DNA of 64,000 nucleotides from Pseudarthrobacter cellobiosi. Lineage in GTDB: Bacteria > Actinomycetota > Actinomycetes > Actinomycetales > Micrococcaceae. Shown in pieces: positions 1 through 7,680 of this stretch. The translations under genes and the position numbers were made by a program. Location: the NCBI RefSeq assembly GCF_023913755.1, contig NZ_JAMXBJ010000047.1, positions 62,001-126,000 on the forward strand. Direction: 5' to 3'. Positions within the stretch are counted from its first letter, which is position 1. Every line of letters starts with the position of its first letter. Under the pieces are notes generated by a model. That model had not been told where the DNA came from and searched no databases. It was given only the letters and a program-made list of their open reading frames with translations.

Positions 1-54
1 GCGGACCGCCTGCGTCTCGGCGCTCCAGCCGCCGGCGTCTGCGTTGAAGGTCAC
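1..54 (-). CDS. metZ: O-succinylhomoserine sulfhydrylase, N-terminal fragment (cut by window edge)
   Basis: Only the first 18 codons lie in the window. The GTG at 54-52 reads VTFNADAGGWSAETQAVR and overlaps the stop of the upstream rhodanese gene in a GTGA junction, so the two are translationally coupled. This N-terminus resembles actinobacterial MetZ, a PLP-dependent enzyme that makes homocysteine from O-succinylhomoserine and sulfide. A rhodanese just upstream fits sulfur metabolism. The call rests on 18 residues plus context, so another Cys/Met-metabolism PLP enzyme is possible. Confidence 0.55.
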   Translation of the reverse strand, partial: MTFNADAGGWSAETQAVR

Positions 55-464
55 TTGGCTATTCCCAGGTTGGTGGGCAGGCCGCGGTTCTTCCAGCCGT
101 TGACGGTGCGCTCGCCGTAGCGGTCCGGCTCGCCTTCGAAACCCTCCAGGACGTTGTAGGAGGTGAAGCCGGCCTGCGTCGCGGCGATAGCGGCGGCGAT
201 GGAGCGCTGGCCCGAGCGGCAGAGGAATACCAGCTCCGCACTGTCGTCGTCCGGGGCCTGCTGTGTCAGGTCGGTGATGAAATCTGGGTTCGGGATGCCA
301 CCCGGGAACGTCCACGGGATGAACAGGGGATCGTTATCAGTGGCCTTCGTGTCCGGGATGCCGATGTGGGCCCATTCGCCTTCGGTCCGGACATCCACCA
401 GGATGGCGCCCTGCTCCAGCTTGGCCCAGGCTTCCTGCGGGGTGAGGTCTCCGGCGTAGCTCAT
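51..464 (-). CDS. Rhodanese-like domain protein
   Basis: 137-residue single-domain rhodanese, a sulfur-transferase fold that carries sulfane sulfur on a cysteine. The active-site loop is CRSGQRS at residues 82-88 with Cys82 as the persulfide carrier, preceded by the usual VDVR strand near residue 25. It lacks a signal peptide and should be cytoplasmic. It overlaps the DUF1737 gene upstream by 4 bases and the metZ-like gene downstream by 4 bases, so the three form one operon. The context suggests sulfur supply or detoxification linked to homocysteine synthesis, but the acceptor cannot be read from sequence. Confidence 0.9.
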   Translation of the reverse strand: MSYAGDLTPQEAWAKLEQGAILVDVRTEGEWAHIGIPDTKATDNDPLFIPWTFPGGIPNPDFITDLTQQAPDDDSAELVFLCRSGQRSIAAAIAATQAGFTSYNVLEGFEGEPDRYGERTVNGWKNRGLPTNLGIAK

Positions 465-718
465 GCGTGGCCCTCGCCGTCGAAATCGAGGTCATCCACG
501 GCGGTGGCGACGGCGGCATCAGCGGTGGCGATGGCCGACGGGAGGATGAGTGCCTGCGCAACTATCACCTTGCCGCCGTTGGACGTTGCGGCCGGGCTGC
601 CGTGCAGGACATACCCTTCGGCCAGGGCAGTGGAAATCCGTTCACAGAAAGACCTGTCATCCGGCCCGGTGACAAGCCGGTACGACAGTTTCTCTTCAGG
701 GGCGGGTGCGTCAGACAC
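461..718 (-). CDS. DUF1737 domain protein
   Basis: 85-residue protein matching DUF1737: the segment YRLVTGPDDRSFCERI is followed by GYVLHGSPA and VIVAQAL. The family is small, cytoplasmic and functionally uncharacterised. It is the first gene of the run DUF1737-rhodanese-metZ and overlaps the rhodanese start by 4 bases. Its promoter should lie in 719-973, shared with the divergent lipoprotein gene. No catalytic residues are evident, so a sulfur-related role is only a guess from position. Confidence 0.8.
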   Translation of the reverse strand: MSDAPAPEEKLSYRLVTGPDDRSFCERISTALAEGYVLHGSPAATSNGGKVIVAQALILPSAIATADAAVATAVDDLDFDGEGHA

Positions 719-898
719 GACGGAACTCCTTCTTTCACGCTTGCAGCTCGAATGGGTCGATATGCCGAGTATTCACCTGAGGCACCCCGCCGCGAAAGGG
801 AGGGTTGCCGACCGGCCAGTCAGGGCTTGGCGCCGGTTCTCATTACTCCCCAAAAACGTAACACTCGCCCCGCCCCGCCGCACCGCCGCCGTCGTCAT

Positions 899-947
899 CT
901 TCCGTAACCAACGCGTGCTTCCGTAACCCCAACCGTGCTTCCGTAAC
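899..947. repeat. Triple direct repeat CTTCCGTAAC in a divergent intergenic region
   Basis: CTTCCGTAAC occurs at 899-908, 918-927 and 938-947, with 19 and 20 base spacing; the last two copies extend to CGTGCTTCCGTAAC. A partial CGTAAC lies at 857-862. The array sits 27 bases before the lipoprotein start and upstream of the divergent DUF1737 operon. Two-turn spacing on one DNA face suggests a regulator binding array, which is inferred. Confidence 0.5.
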
Positions 948-973
948 ACCGGCGCCGACGGGACAATCGGGTC

Positions 974-1552
974 ATGGGGAACTTTCGGGGGCGTTCAGTG
1001 ACCGGCGCCTGGGCACGCGGTTTGGCCGTGGGGCTGTGCGCCGTGCCGGTGCTGGTGGGGGTGACAAGCTGCCGGAACATTTTCGCGCCGCCGCCCTGCA
1101 TGCCGCCGGAGTTTTCCGTCTCGCCTGCCGCCGCTAAACCCGGCGACCAGGTCACCGTCAGCGCCCCTGACGCCACCTGCGACGCCCGCTACGGCACCGA
1201 CGCACGGGTCCAGGTGACGGTCAGGGATGCGGCCGGCATCACCGTGCTGGAGGATCTCGCTCCCATGTCCGACGACGGCGCATTCACTTTTGTGTTCACC
1301 GTCCCGGCTGGCGTGGCTCCCGGGAAGGCCGGGGTCACCGCTTACCCGTATGGCGTGGACTGGTGCGACGATACCGGAGTGAACAACCGGGCGGCGCAGG
1401 GGCCGACGGAACTGGTCCGGGTTTCGTGTGCGGAACGCCTGGTGCCCTTGATAATCCTGGGGGCTGATCCGCCTGGTCAACGCAGTTCATGGGTCAGGAG
1501 CTCCTGGAAAGCCGTATTGGGTTCGCTGGGTTTGCCGGAGCCGCTCAGGTAG
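974..1552 (+). CDS. Putative secreted lipoprotein
   Basis: 192 residues with a basic N-terminus, a hydrophobic stretch from about residue 17 to 31 and a lipobox-like GVTSC ending at Cys33, so probably a lipid-anchored extracytoplasmic protein. Residues 40-150 have the alternating pattern of an Ig-like beta domain (FSVSPAAAKPGDQVTVSAP, a Gly/Pro opening typical of such folds). The last about 35 residues, after AERLVPL, look unlike the rest and overlap a protein-like minus-strand frame at 1477-1638. The natural C-terminus may therefore have been replaced by adjoining DNA. No function recognised. Confidence 0.65.
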   Translation: MGNFRGRSVTGAWARGLAVGLCAVPVLVGVTSCRNIFAPPPCMPPEFSVSPAAAKPGDQVTVSAPDATCDARYGTDARVQVTVRDAAGITVLEDLAPMSDDGAFTFVFTVPAGVAPGKAGVTAYPYGVDWCDDTGVNNRAAQGPTELVRVSCAERLVPLIILGADPPGQRSSWVRSSWKAVLGSLGLPEPLR

Positions 1553-1638
1553 AGCCCCATCTGCATGCCGTGGTACTCCCAATAGGCGAAGCCTATTAGC
1601 TCAGACAGCGCCTGTCTTGACCGTTCCCATGACGATTC
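1477..1638 (-). pseudogene. Fragment of an unidentified protein C-terminus
   Basis: On the minus strand an open frame of 53 codons ends at a TGA (1479-1477) and is bounded upstream by an in-frame TAG (1641-1639). It has no start codon at its head. It reads SWERSRQALSELIGFAYWEY and continues through HGMQMGLYLSGSG to QELLTHELR, a composition like a real globular protein rather than a shadow frame. It overlaps the odd tail of the lipoprotein gene. I read it as the truncated 3' end of a lost gene. A 7-base hairpin AATAGGC-GAA-GCCTATT lies within it at 1581-1597. Confidence 0.35.
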
Positions 1639-1711
1639 CTAATTCAGGTATCGGGCCCCGGAGAAGTCGACTAAATGCCACGCTGGCGCCGGCGCTGCTC
1701 TCCCGGTCGCC

Positions 1712-2914
1712 CTAGCCGCGGGCTTTGAGGATCAGGGCGTCGCCCTGGCCACCGCCGCCGCACAAGGCAACCACGCCTGTTCCGCCGCCGCGCCGTTTCA
1801 GCGCGAGTGCCTGATGCAGCACAAGGCGCGCCCCGGAGGCGCCCACCGGGTGGCCCAGGGCGATGGCGCCGCCGTCGGCGTTGATCTTGTCCGCGTCGAT
1901 CCCCAGGTCGGTGGCGGACTGCAGCACCACCGATGCGAAGGCTTCGTTGATCTCAATGAGGTCCACGTCGTCAATGGTCAGCCCTTCAAGTTTCAGGGCT
2001 CGCTCAATGGCGCGGGACGGCTGGGAATGCAGGGACCCGTCCGGTCCGGCGGTCTGGCCGTGGCTGCCGATCTCCGCGATCCAGCTGAGGCCGGCCGCTT
2101 CCGCTGCTGCCTTGCTGGCCACCACGACGGCGGCGGCGCCGTCGGACAGCGGGGAGGCCGAGCCGGCGGTGATGGTGGCGGCCGGGTCCTTGGAGAAGGC
2201 GGGTTTCAGCGCCGCGAGCGTCTCGATGGTGGTGCCGGCGCGGATGCCCTCGTCGGCATCAATCACGACGGCGGGTCCCCGGCGCTGCGGGACCTCCACC
2301 GGAGCGATCTCCTCAGCCAGGATGCCGGCCGCCCGGGCGGCCTCCGCCCGCTGGTGTGAAAGGGCGGCCACGGCGTCCTGGTCCTCGCGGCTGATGCCCA
2401 GGCGGACGTTCCCGGCGTCGGTGGCGGAGCCCATCAGTTCACCTGAGACGGGATCCTGCAGGCCGTCAAAGTTCAGGGAATCCAGCAGTGGTGCATCGCC
2501 GATCGCCACACCCCCGCGAAGCCGGGGCAGCAGGTGCGGGGCGTTGGTCATGGATTCCTGGCCTGCCGCCACAATGAAATCAGCCTCGCCGGCGCGGATC
2601 ATCCGGGCGGCATCGATCACGGCAGTCAGGCCGGACAGGCACAGTTTGTTGATGGTCACGGTGGGCACATCCCAGCCGATGCCAGCGGCAAGGCTGGCCT
2701 GCCGGGCGGGTCCCTGGCCGGCGCCCGCCTGGATAACCTGGCCCACGATGACGGCCTGGATCTGTTCCGGCGCCACCCCGGACCGTTCCAGTGCGTTCCG
2801 GATGGCGTGGGCACCCAGTTCGCTGGAGGTGAGCCCGGAGAGGCCGCCGCGGAACTTGCCGAAGGGGGTGCGTGCGCCGCCCAGGATGACGGGGACGTGA
2901 GCGTCGTTGCCCAT
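1712..2914 (-). CDS. Acetyl-CoA C-acetyltransferase (thiolase)
   Basis: 400-residue thiolase, the usual family length. It shows the acylated cysteine in NKLCLSG (Cys92), the GHPVGASG block with His355, and the second catalytic cysteine in CGGGGQGDA (Cys385). The enzyme condenses two acetyl-CoA or cleaves 3-ketoacyl-CoA in the cytoplasm. It stands alone here, with no beta-oxidation or PHB partners adjacent, so direction and chain length cannot be decided; overall similarity suggests the biosynthetic acetoacetyl-CoA type. The ATG at 2914 is the natural start. Confidence 0.92.
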   Translation of the reverse strand: MGNDAHVPVILGGARTPFGKFRGGLSGLTSSELGAHAIRNALERSGVAPEQIQAVIVGQVIQAGAGQGPARQASLAAGIGWDVPTVTINKLCLSGLTAVIDAARMIRAGEADFIVAAGQESMTNAPHLLPRLRGGVAIGDAPLLDSLNFDGLQDPVSGELMGSATDAGNVRLGISREDQDAVAALSHQRAEAARAAGILAEEIAPVEVPQRRGPAVVIDADEGIRAGTTIETLAALKPAFSKDPAATITAGSASPLSDGAAAVVVASKAAAEAAGLSWIAEIGSHGQTAGPDGSLHSQPSRAIERALKLEGLTIDDVDLIEINEAFASVVLQSATDLGIDADKINADGGAIALGHPVGASGARLVLHQALALKRRGGGTGVVALCGGGGQGDALILKARG

Positions 2915-3017
2915 GGGGTGCCTTTCGATTGCGGATTCAAGAGTGCTTGGGGCCAGCTTAGGCGAACCCCGAGGGCGGTGAGGTGGCGCAGGCGCTGTGG
3001 ATTCGCCCGCGATGGCG

Positions 3018-3605
3018 TCAGCCGTGGAGGAGCAGTTGGTGGAGCAGGTGGTCCTGCCAGCGGCCGGCGATCTTCAGGTACTGCGGCGCCACGCCGATTT
3101 CCCGAAACCCGGCGCGTTTGAGGATCTTGCGTGAGCGCTCATTGTCGAGCAGCGTTGCCGCCTGGACCCGGTGGAGGCCCAGTTCTGTCCGGGCATGGTC
3201 CGTGGCGAAGCGGACCGCCGCAGATCCGATGCCTCGCCGGTTGAGGGTGGAATCAACCCAGTACCCGAGGTTGGCGTTGAGGAACGGCCCGCGGACGATG
3301 CCGGTGAGGGTGACGGCGCCGACGATGCAAGCGGGATCGTTGTGGTCCACCAGCACCCACGGAACCTCCTGGCCCACGGAATGCTGGGCGAGCTTGGCCC
3401 GGATGATGTCCAGTTGATGCCTGGGAGCGAAGAAGGCTTCGTCCCGCTCCGGTTCCCAAGCCTCGAGGTGCTGGCGGTTCCGTAGGTAGGCCTCGCTCAG
3501 GCCGGCTGCGTCGCTCCGCCGCAGCAGCCGGATCCGGACCCCCGGGACGAGAAAGGCCGGCGCATCGCTAAGCAAGAACTCTCCCGCGCTATTCGAAGGA
3601 AGCAC
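3018..3605 (-). CDS. GNAT N-acetyltransferase, RimJ/RimL-like
   Basis: 195-residue GNAT protein. Features are the opening VRIRLLRRSDAAGL strand-helix, the acetyl-CoA loop RRGIGSAA near residue 135 and the late motif NERSRKILKRAGFREIG. This layout is that of ribosomal-protein N-terminal acetyltransferases (RimJ/RimL) and many small-molecule acetylases, so the substrate is unknown. It starts at a GTG (3605) inside the end of the upstream flavin-binding protein gene, overlapping it by 17 bases, which implies coupled translation. Confidence 0.85.
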   Translation of the reverse strand: MLPSNSAGEFLLSDAPAFLVPGVRIRLLRRSDAAGLSEAYLRNRQHLEAWEPERDEAFFAPRHQLDIIRAKLAQHSVGQEVPWVLVDHNDPACIVGAVTLTGIVRGPFLNANLGYWVDSTLNRRGIGSAAVRFATDHARTELGLHRVQAATLLDNERSRKILKRAGFREIGVAPQYLKIAGRWQDHLLHQLLLHG

Positions 3606-4053
3606 GACGGCGGTCCGACAACCGGGTGTTCCAGACGTCCGGTTTGGTGACCTGGAAGCGGCGGCCGGTCAGTGCAAGTGGGGTTAGCCGGATGTAGTAA
3701 TTCTTGGGTCCAGACTGCCAGGGCTCCAGATGCAGGGCGTCGACGGCGTCCTTGTCAGCCTGGGCCTCGATCACTTCGGTGTCTCCGCGCGCCACCACAC
3801 TCCAGGCCACCTCCGTGCGGGGATCGTATCCATCGATCTCCAGCGCCGCGGGACGGTCCGCCTGGGCGCCCCACAGTTTGGAGCCACCGGCGCTGCGGAA
3901 GACGATGCTCCTGCGGTCCAGGACGTAGTTGACCGGAAAGATCTCCGGATGGCCGTCCACTACAAGGGCCAGCCGCCCCAAGGTGTCGTCGGCCAGTAAT
4001 TCCCAGCATTCGTCAAATGTCAATTTGTTGATCGGCTGCGCGTAAGAGTTCAT
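3589..4053 (-). CDS. Pyridoxamine 5'-phosphate oxidase family (FMN-binding) protein
   Basis: About 154 residues from the ATG at 4053 (an in-frame ATG at 4065 would add four). It has the PNPOx-like split barrel: LLADDTLGRLALVVDGHPEIFPVNYVLD, then a VAWSVVARGDTEVI strand. Members bind FMN, haem or F420 and act as small oxidoreductases; this one resembles the stand-alone Rv1155-like group, but the cofactor cannot be settled by eye. It is not the biosynthetic PdxH. It is first in a two-gene unit with the overlapping GNAT gene. Confidence 0.8.
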   Translation of the reverse strand: MNSYAQPINKLTFDECWELLADDTLGRLALVVDGHPEIFPVNYVLDRRSIVFRSAGGSKLWGAQADRPAALEIDGYDPRTEVAWSVVARGDTEVIEAQADKDAVDALHLEPWQSGPKNYYIRLTPLALTGRRFQVTKPDVWNTRLSDRRRASFE

Positions 4054-4135
4054 GCACCAAACCATACGGACCTATGCGACGGACCAACAGGGCAGTGCCA
4101 CCGCAATCCCCGGGCCCGGGCTTCGGTAGTTCAAC

Positions 4136-4603
4136 TTAGGGCAGCTCAACATGCTCCCTGAGGGCGTCCAGGACCGGAAGCTGGCCCTTGACCAGCTTGC
4201 CGCGGGCCTCGGCTTCCGTGACCCACCGGGCATCGTCCACCTCGGGAAAGTCCTTGATGGTGCCGGATCCTTTGGGCCATTCCAGCGGAAACGTGTTGCT
4301 CACAATCCGTTCGGGCTGGAAGTCAGACTCCGCTGCGAACACCGTGATGATCTTTCCCGACGGTTGCCTGAAGACACCCAGCTCAAAGTAGTCAACGGCT
4401 GGCGGCGGCGTGCCGATCTCTTCGGCAAACTCACGCCGGGCGGCTACCAGGGGTTCCTCGTCGGGAAGGTGCTCGCCCTTGGGAACTGACCAGGACTGGG
4501 TTTGTTTGCGAGCCCAGAACGGTCCGCCCATGTGCGCTATCCACACTTCCAGCCCGCCTGCTCCCCGCCGGTACAGCAGGATCCCTGCACTGCGAACCAC
4601 CAT
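4136..4603 (-). CDS. NUDIX hydrolase
   Basis: 155-residue NUDIX protein. The Nudix box is intact: GEHLPDEEPLVAARREFAEE followed by IGT, matching GX5EX7REUXEEXGU, with the metal-binding glutamates in REFAEEIG. It hydrolyses a nucleoside diphosphate linked to another moiety; the segment YRRGAGGLEVWIAHMGGPFW resembles ADP-ribose/diadenosine-polyphosphate hydrolases. It lies 32 bases downstream of pabC on the same strand. In folate synthesis a NUDIX enzyme removes pyrophosphate from dihydroneopterin triphosphate, so a folate role is conceivable but unproven. Confidence 0.88.
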   Translation of the reverse strand: MVVRSAGILLYRRGAGGLEVWIAHMGGPFWARKQTQSWSVPKGEHLPDEEPLVAARREFAEEIGTPPPAVDYFELGVFRQPSGKIITVFAAESDFQPERIVSNTFPLEWPKGSGTIKDFPEVDDARWVTEAEARGKLVKGQLPVLDALREHVELP

Positions 4604-4635
4604 GGCGTAAGGCCTCCCTGCTGAATCCTGGAGAA

Positions 4636-5577
4636 CTACTGAATTCCGGCAAACAATGCATTGAGTTCGGCCGTCAGCTGCTTCTGCACGGCAGGCGTCC
4701 CGACTTCCTTGCCGTCAATGTGGTTCACCGGCGCGAGCAGCCTGATGCTGGATATCAGCCACACGGCGTCGGCGTCCAGCAGGTCCTGCGGTTCCAGCGG
4801 CCCATAGCCGAGCTCCCAGCCGGCTGCCTTGGCCGCCGCGAACAGGGCACCCTGGGAGGTCCCGGGGAGGATCCCGCTGTCCAGCTGCGGCGTGATGAGC
4901 CGGCGCACCGTGCTGGTGGCGCCGGCGCCGTCGTCGGAGGTTTCCAGATGTGCCAGCAGTACCGTGGACGTGGGGCCTTCCAGGACCCGGCCGTCGGAGG
5001 ATGTGAAGATGACGTCGTCGGCGCCCTGTTTGTGGGCGTACCGCAGGGCGGCCATGTTCGTGGCGTAGGACAGGGTCTTGGCGCCGAGCAGCAGCCACGG
5101 GGCACGCTCGGCCACGTCGCTGTCGTAGCCGCGGTCCAGGAGGATGACGTCGATCCCTGTTTCGCGCTGGCGGCGTCCGAGGGCGCCGACCGGGGAGACC
5201 TGAACCCAGCACGTGGGGGACTCTGCGCCTTCCGGGCCGCGGGTGACCACGAGTTTCACCACCAGCTCGTCCTCGGCGGGCGACGGAGCGGGATGCTGGT
5301 TGCGGTGCTCCGCGACGCCTGCTGCGATGGCCGCCCGCCACGCATCCTGCGCCGGGATCACCAGGTCAAGGGCCTGGGCCGACCCGACCAGCCGGTCCAG
5401 ATGCGCCTGCAGTTTCCGGACTGCGCCGCCCACCGCGAGCATGGATTCGAACACTCCGTCGCCGCGGGTGGCGCCCTGGTCCGTGGCCATCAGCTGGGGC
5501 CGCGAAGCGTCGGCCGGCCGGCCGTCCGGGAACGCGGGGTCAAGGAAAACGAGCACCACGGGCGCAGGAGAAGTCAT
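4636..5577 (-). CDS. pabC: Aminodeoxychorismate lyase, class IV PLP aminotransferase fold
   Basis: 313-residue class-IV aminotransferase-fold protein. The N-terminus has the typical DQGATRGDGVFESMLAVGG block and the PLP lysine is in GAKTLSYATNMAALRYA. The length and TRGDGVFE signature favour 4-amino-4-deoxychorismate lyase, which releases pyruvate to give p-aminobenzoate for folate. A branched-chain or D-amino-acid transaminase is the alternative. An aminodeoxychorismate synthase I fusion (7583-9760) lies close by, beyond the divergent cls gene, and supports the PabC reading. Confidence 0.8.
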   Translation of the reverse strand: MTSPAPVVLVFLDPAFPDGRPADASRPQLMATDQGATRGDGVFESMLAVGGAVRKLQAHLDRLVGSAQALDLVIPAQDAWRAAIAAGVAEHRNQHPAPSPAEDELVVKLVVTRGPEGAESPTCWVQVSPVGALGRRQRETGIDVILLDRGYDSDVAERAPWLLLGAKTLSYATNMAALRYAHKQGADDVIFTSSDGRVLEGPTSTVLLAHLETSDDGAGATSTVRRLITPQLDSGILPGTSQGALFAAAKAAGWELGYGPLEPQDLLDADAVWLISSIRLLAPVNHIDGKEVGTPAVQKQLTAELNALFAGIQ

Positions 5578-5669
5578 GGCTCCAGCTTAGTAGGGCCCGC
5601 CGCGGCTAAGCTGTGGTCATTGCCCCGCCGGAACCGGTCCGCGGGTGCGCGCAATCCGGGGGTATTCCA

Positions 5670-7145
5670 GTGCTGTGGCCAATTTCGCTTGCCGGTACCG
5701 CGCCGACGTGGGTGGTGGTGGTGCTTAGCATTGCAGACCTGGTGATCCGGGTTCTGGCCATCGGTATCATCCCCGGCAACAGGCGCCCCACCACGGCCAT
5801 GGCCTGGCTGCTGGGCATCTTCTTTGTGCCGTTCCTGGGCCTGATCCTGTTCCTGCTGTTCGGAAATTTCAAGCTCTCCAGCCGCCGCCGGCAGCAGCAG
5901 GAGGTCATCAACACCCGGGTGCGGTCCGGCATCTCGGCGCTCGCCGACGTCGTCAGTGAATACACAGGGCCCGAATGGGTGAAGTCCGCGGGCGAACTGA
6001 ACCAGCGGCTCGGCTCCCTCCCCATGGTGGACGGCAATTCAGTGGACCTCATTCCCGGCTATCCGGACTCGATCCTGGCCATGACCGAGGCCGTGCGCAA
6101 AGCCAAGAAGTTCGTTAACGCCGAGTTCTATATCATGAGCACGGACCACATCACCGATGACCTGTTGACCGCCCTGGAGGAGGCGGCCGAGCGCGGAGTG
6201 GAAGTCAGGGTGCTGTTCGACCACATCGGCACACTCCGGGTCAAGGGTTACCGCAACCTCCTCAAGCGGCTCCAGGCCGGGAAGATGCAGTGGCGGCGTA
6301 TGCTCCCGCTGCTGCCCACCCAAGGCCAGTGGCGCCGCCCGGACCTCCGGAACCACCGCAAGATCATGGTGATCGACGGCGAAATGGCCTTCACGGGCTC
6401 GCAGAACCTGATCGAGCCCTCCTACAACAACCCCAAACACCGCAAAGCCGGCCGCGAATGGGTGGAGCTGATGGCCTGCCTCCGCGGACCGATCGTCACT
6501 ACCCTCAACGTGGTGTTCGCCACGGACTGGCTGAGCGAAACCGACGAGTCCCTGGAACACCAGCTGCAGCTCCCGGCCAACCCTCACCCGGGCAATGTCA
6601 CGGCCCAGGTGGTGCCCAGCGGTCCCGGGTTCATCACGGAAAACAACCTGCGGCTCTTCAACACCCTGATCTACTCTGCCCAGCACCGGATCTCCATCTG
6701 CAGCCCGTATTTCGTGCCCGATGACTCCCTGCTCTACGCCATCACCACCGCGGCCCAGCGGGGCGTCGACGTGGAGCTGTTCGTCTCCGAAAAAGGCGAT
6801 CAGTTCCTGGTCCACCACGCCCAGCGATCCTATTACGAGGCGCTGCTGGAGGCCGGCGTCCGGATCTACCTCTACAAAGCGCCCCTTGTGCTCCACGCCA
6901 AGCACTTCACCATCGACGACGAAGTGGCCGTCCTGGGCTCCAGCAACATGGACATGCGCTCCTTCTCGCTGAACATGGAGGTCTCGGTGATGCTGCTCGG
7001 CGCGGAAATCGTGAACAACATGCGCGCGGTCGAAGACACGTACCGCGACATTTCCAACGAACTCATACTTGAGGACTGGCTGCAGCGCCCGCTCGCTGCC
7101 CGCTATGTCGATAACGTGGCCAGGCTGACGGCTACCGTCCAGTAA
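5670..7145 (+). CDS. cls: Cardiolipin synthase, phospholipase D family
   Basis: About 491 residues. Two N-terminal membrane helices (roughly residues 10-30 and 40-60 after the GTG at 5670) precede two PLD domains. The HKD motifs are NHRKIMVIDGEMAFTGSQN and HAKHFTIDDEVAVLGSSNMD. It condenses two phosphatidylglycerols, or PG with CDP-diacylglycerol, to cardiolipin at the membrane. I chose the GTG at 5670 because a GGGGG ribosome site lies 7 bases upstream; the frame is open back to a GTG at 5613. It is transcribed divergently from pabC. Confidence 0.92.
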   Translation: MLWPISLAGTAPTWVVVVLSIADLVIRVLAIGIIPGNRRPTTAMAWLLGIFFVPFLGLILFLLFGNFKLSSRRRQQQEVINTRVRSGISALADVVSEYTGPEWVKSAGELNQRLGSLPMVDGNSVDLIPGYPDSILAMTEAVRKAKKFVNAEFYIMSTDHITDDLLTALEEAAERGVEVRVLFDHIGTLRVKGYRNLLKRLQAGKMQWRRMLPLLPTQGQWRRPDLRNHRKIMVIDGEMAFTGSQNLIEPSYNNPKHRKAGREWVELMACLRGPIVTTLNVVFATDWLSETDESLEHQLQLPANPHPGNVTAQVVPSGPGFITENNLRLFNTLIYSAQHRISICSPYFVPDDSLLYAITTAAQRGVDVELFVSEKGDQFLVHHAQRSYYEALLEAGVRIYLYKAPLVLHAKHFTIDDEVAVLGSSNMDMRSFSLNMEVSVMLLGAEIVNNMRAVEDTYRDISNELILEDWLQRPLAARYVDNVARLTATVQ

Positions 7146-7290
7146 GGCCGCCAATCCCGGCGCATGCAGCTGATTGCGCAGACCAGTCTGTGCCGCCGCG
7201 ATCGAGCCTCACACCGATCTTGCCCAAAATTAAGCCGATCCGGACTGGAGCGCCGCAGAGAGGGCGACTACTCAGGGAACACTGACCGTA

Positions 7291-7680
7291 GTGTCCTTTA
7301 CCCCTGCTGACCACCGTCACCCTCATCCAGGCCTCCGCTTTTGCCCAGGCCCTCGATGGAACATGTGCGGTCGCCGGCCGGAGCTGGACATCAACTACCG
7401 CCTTCGACATGAGCGCGACGGGACCCTGTACTTCCCGTTGCATAACAGATGCAACCACCTGTATGACACGGTTCCGGACTGGGTCAATCCTGTCCTGGCC
7501 ATCCTCGCAGCAGCGCTGGCCATTGCCCTGACCGGTGCGCTGGTCACCTACGGCGGGAAGCCGTCGCCGTCATCGGGCCTGCCTAGCCGCCAGGAAAGTC
7601 CGCACCCAGCGCGGAAAGCACACCGTGCGCCTTCACGCGGATTTCGTCGTACTCCTCGTCAGGTACCGAGTCGGCAGTGA
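7291..7680 (+). CDS. Possible small membrane protein (doubtful)
   Basis: The 437 bases between cls and the pabB fusion hold one protein-like stretch. From about 7350 the frame reads CGRRPELDINYRLRHERDG and NRCNHLYDTVPDWVNPVLAI, then a hydrophobic helix of about 20 residues (roughly 7488-7550) followed by a basic tail. Codon third positions are GC-rich there. The GTG at 7291 is the only plausible start. The frame runs about 98 bases into the convergent pabB fusion, so its 3' end may be frameshifted. It may be a small membrane protein or the remains of one. Confidence 0.3.
   Translation: MSFTPADHRHPHPGLRFCPGPRWNMCGRRPELDINYRLRHERDGTLYFPLHNRCNHLYDTVPDWVNPVLAILAAALAIALTGALVTYGGKPSPSSGLPSRQESPHPARKAHRAPSRGFRRTPRQVPSRQ

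Noticed and set aside
5613-5669. Earlier GTG start for cardiolipin synthase
   Set aside because: The extra 19 residues are not membrane-like and the GTG at 5670 has a GGGGG ribosome site at good spacing.
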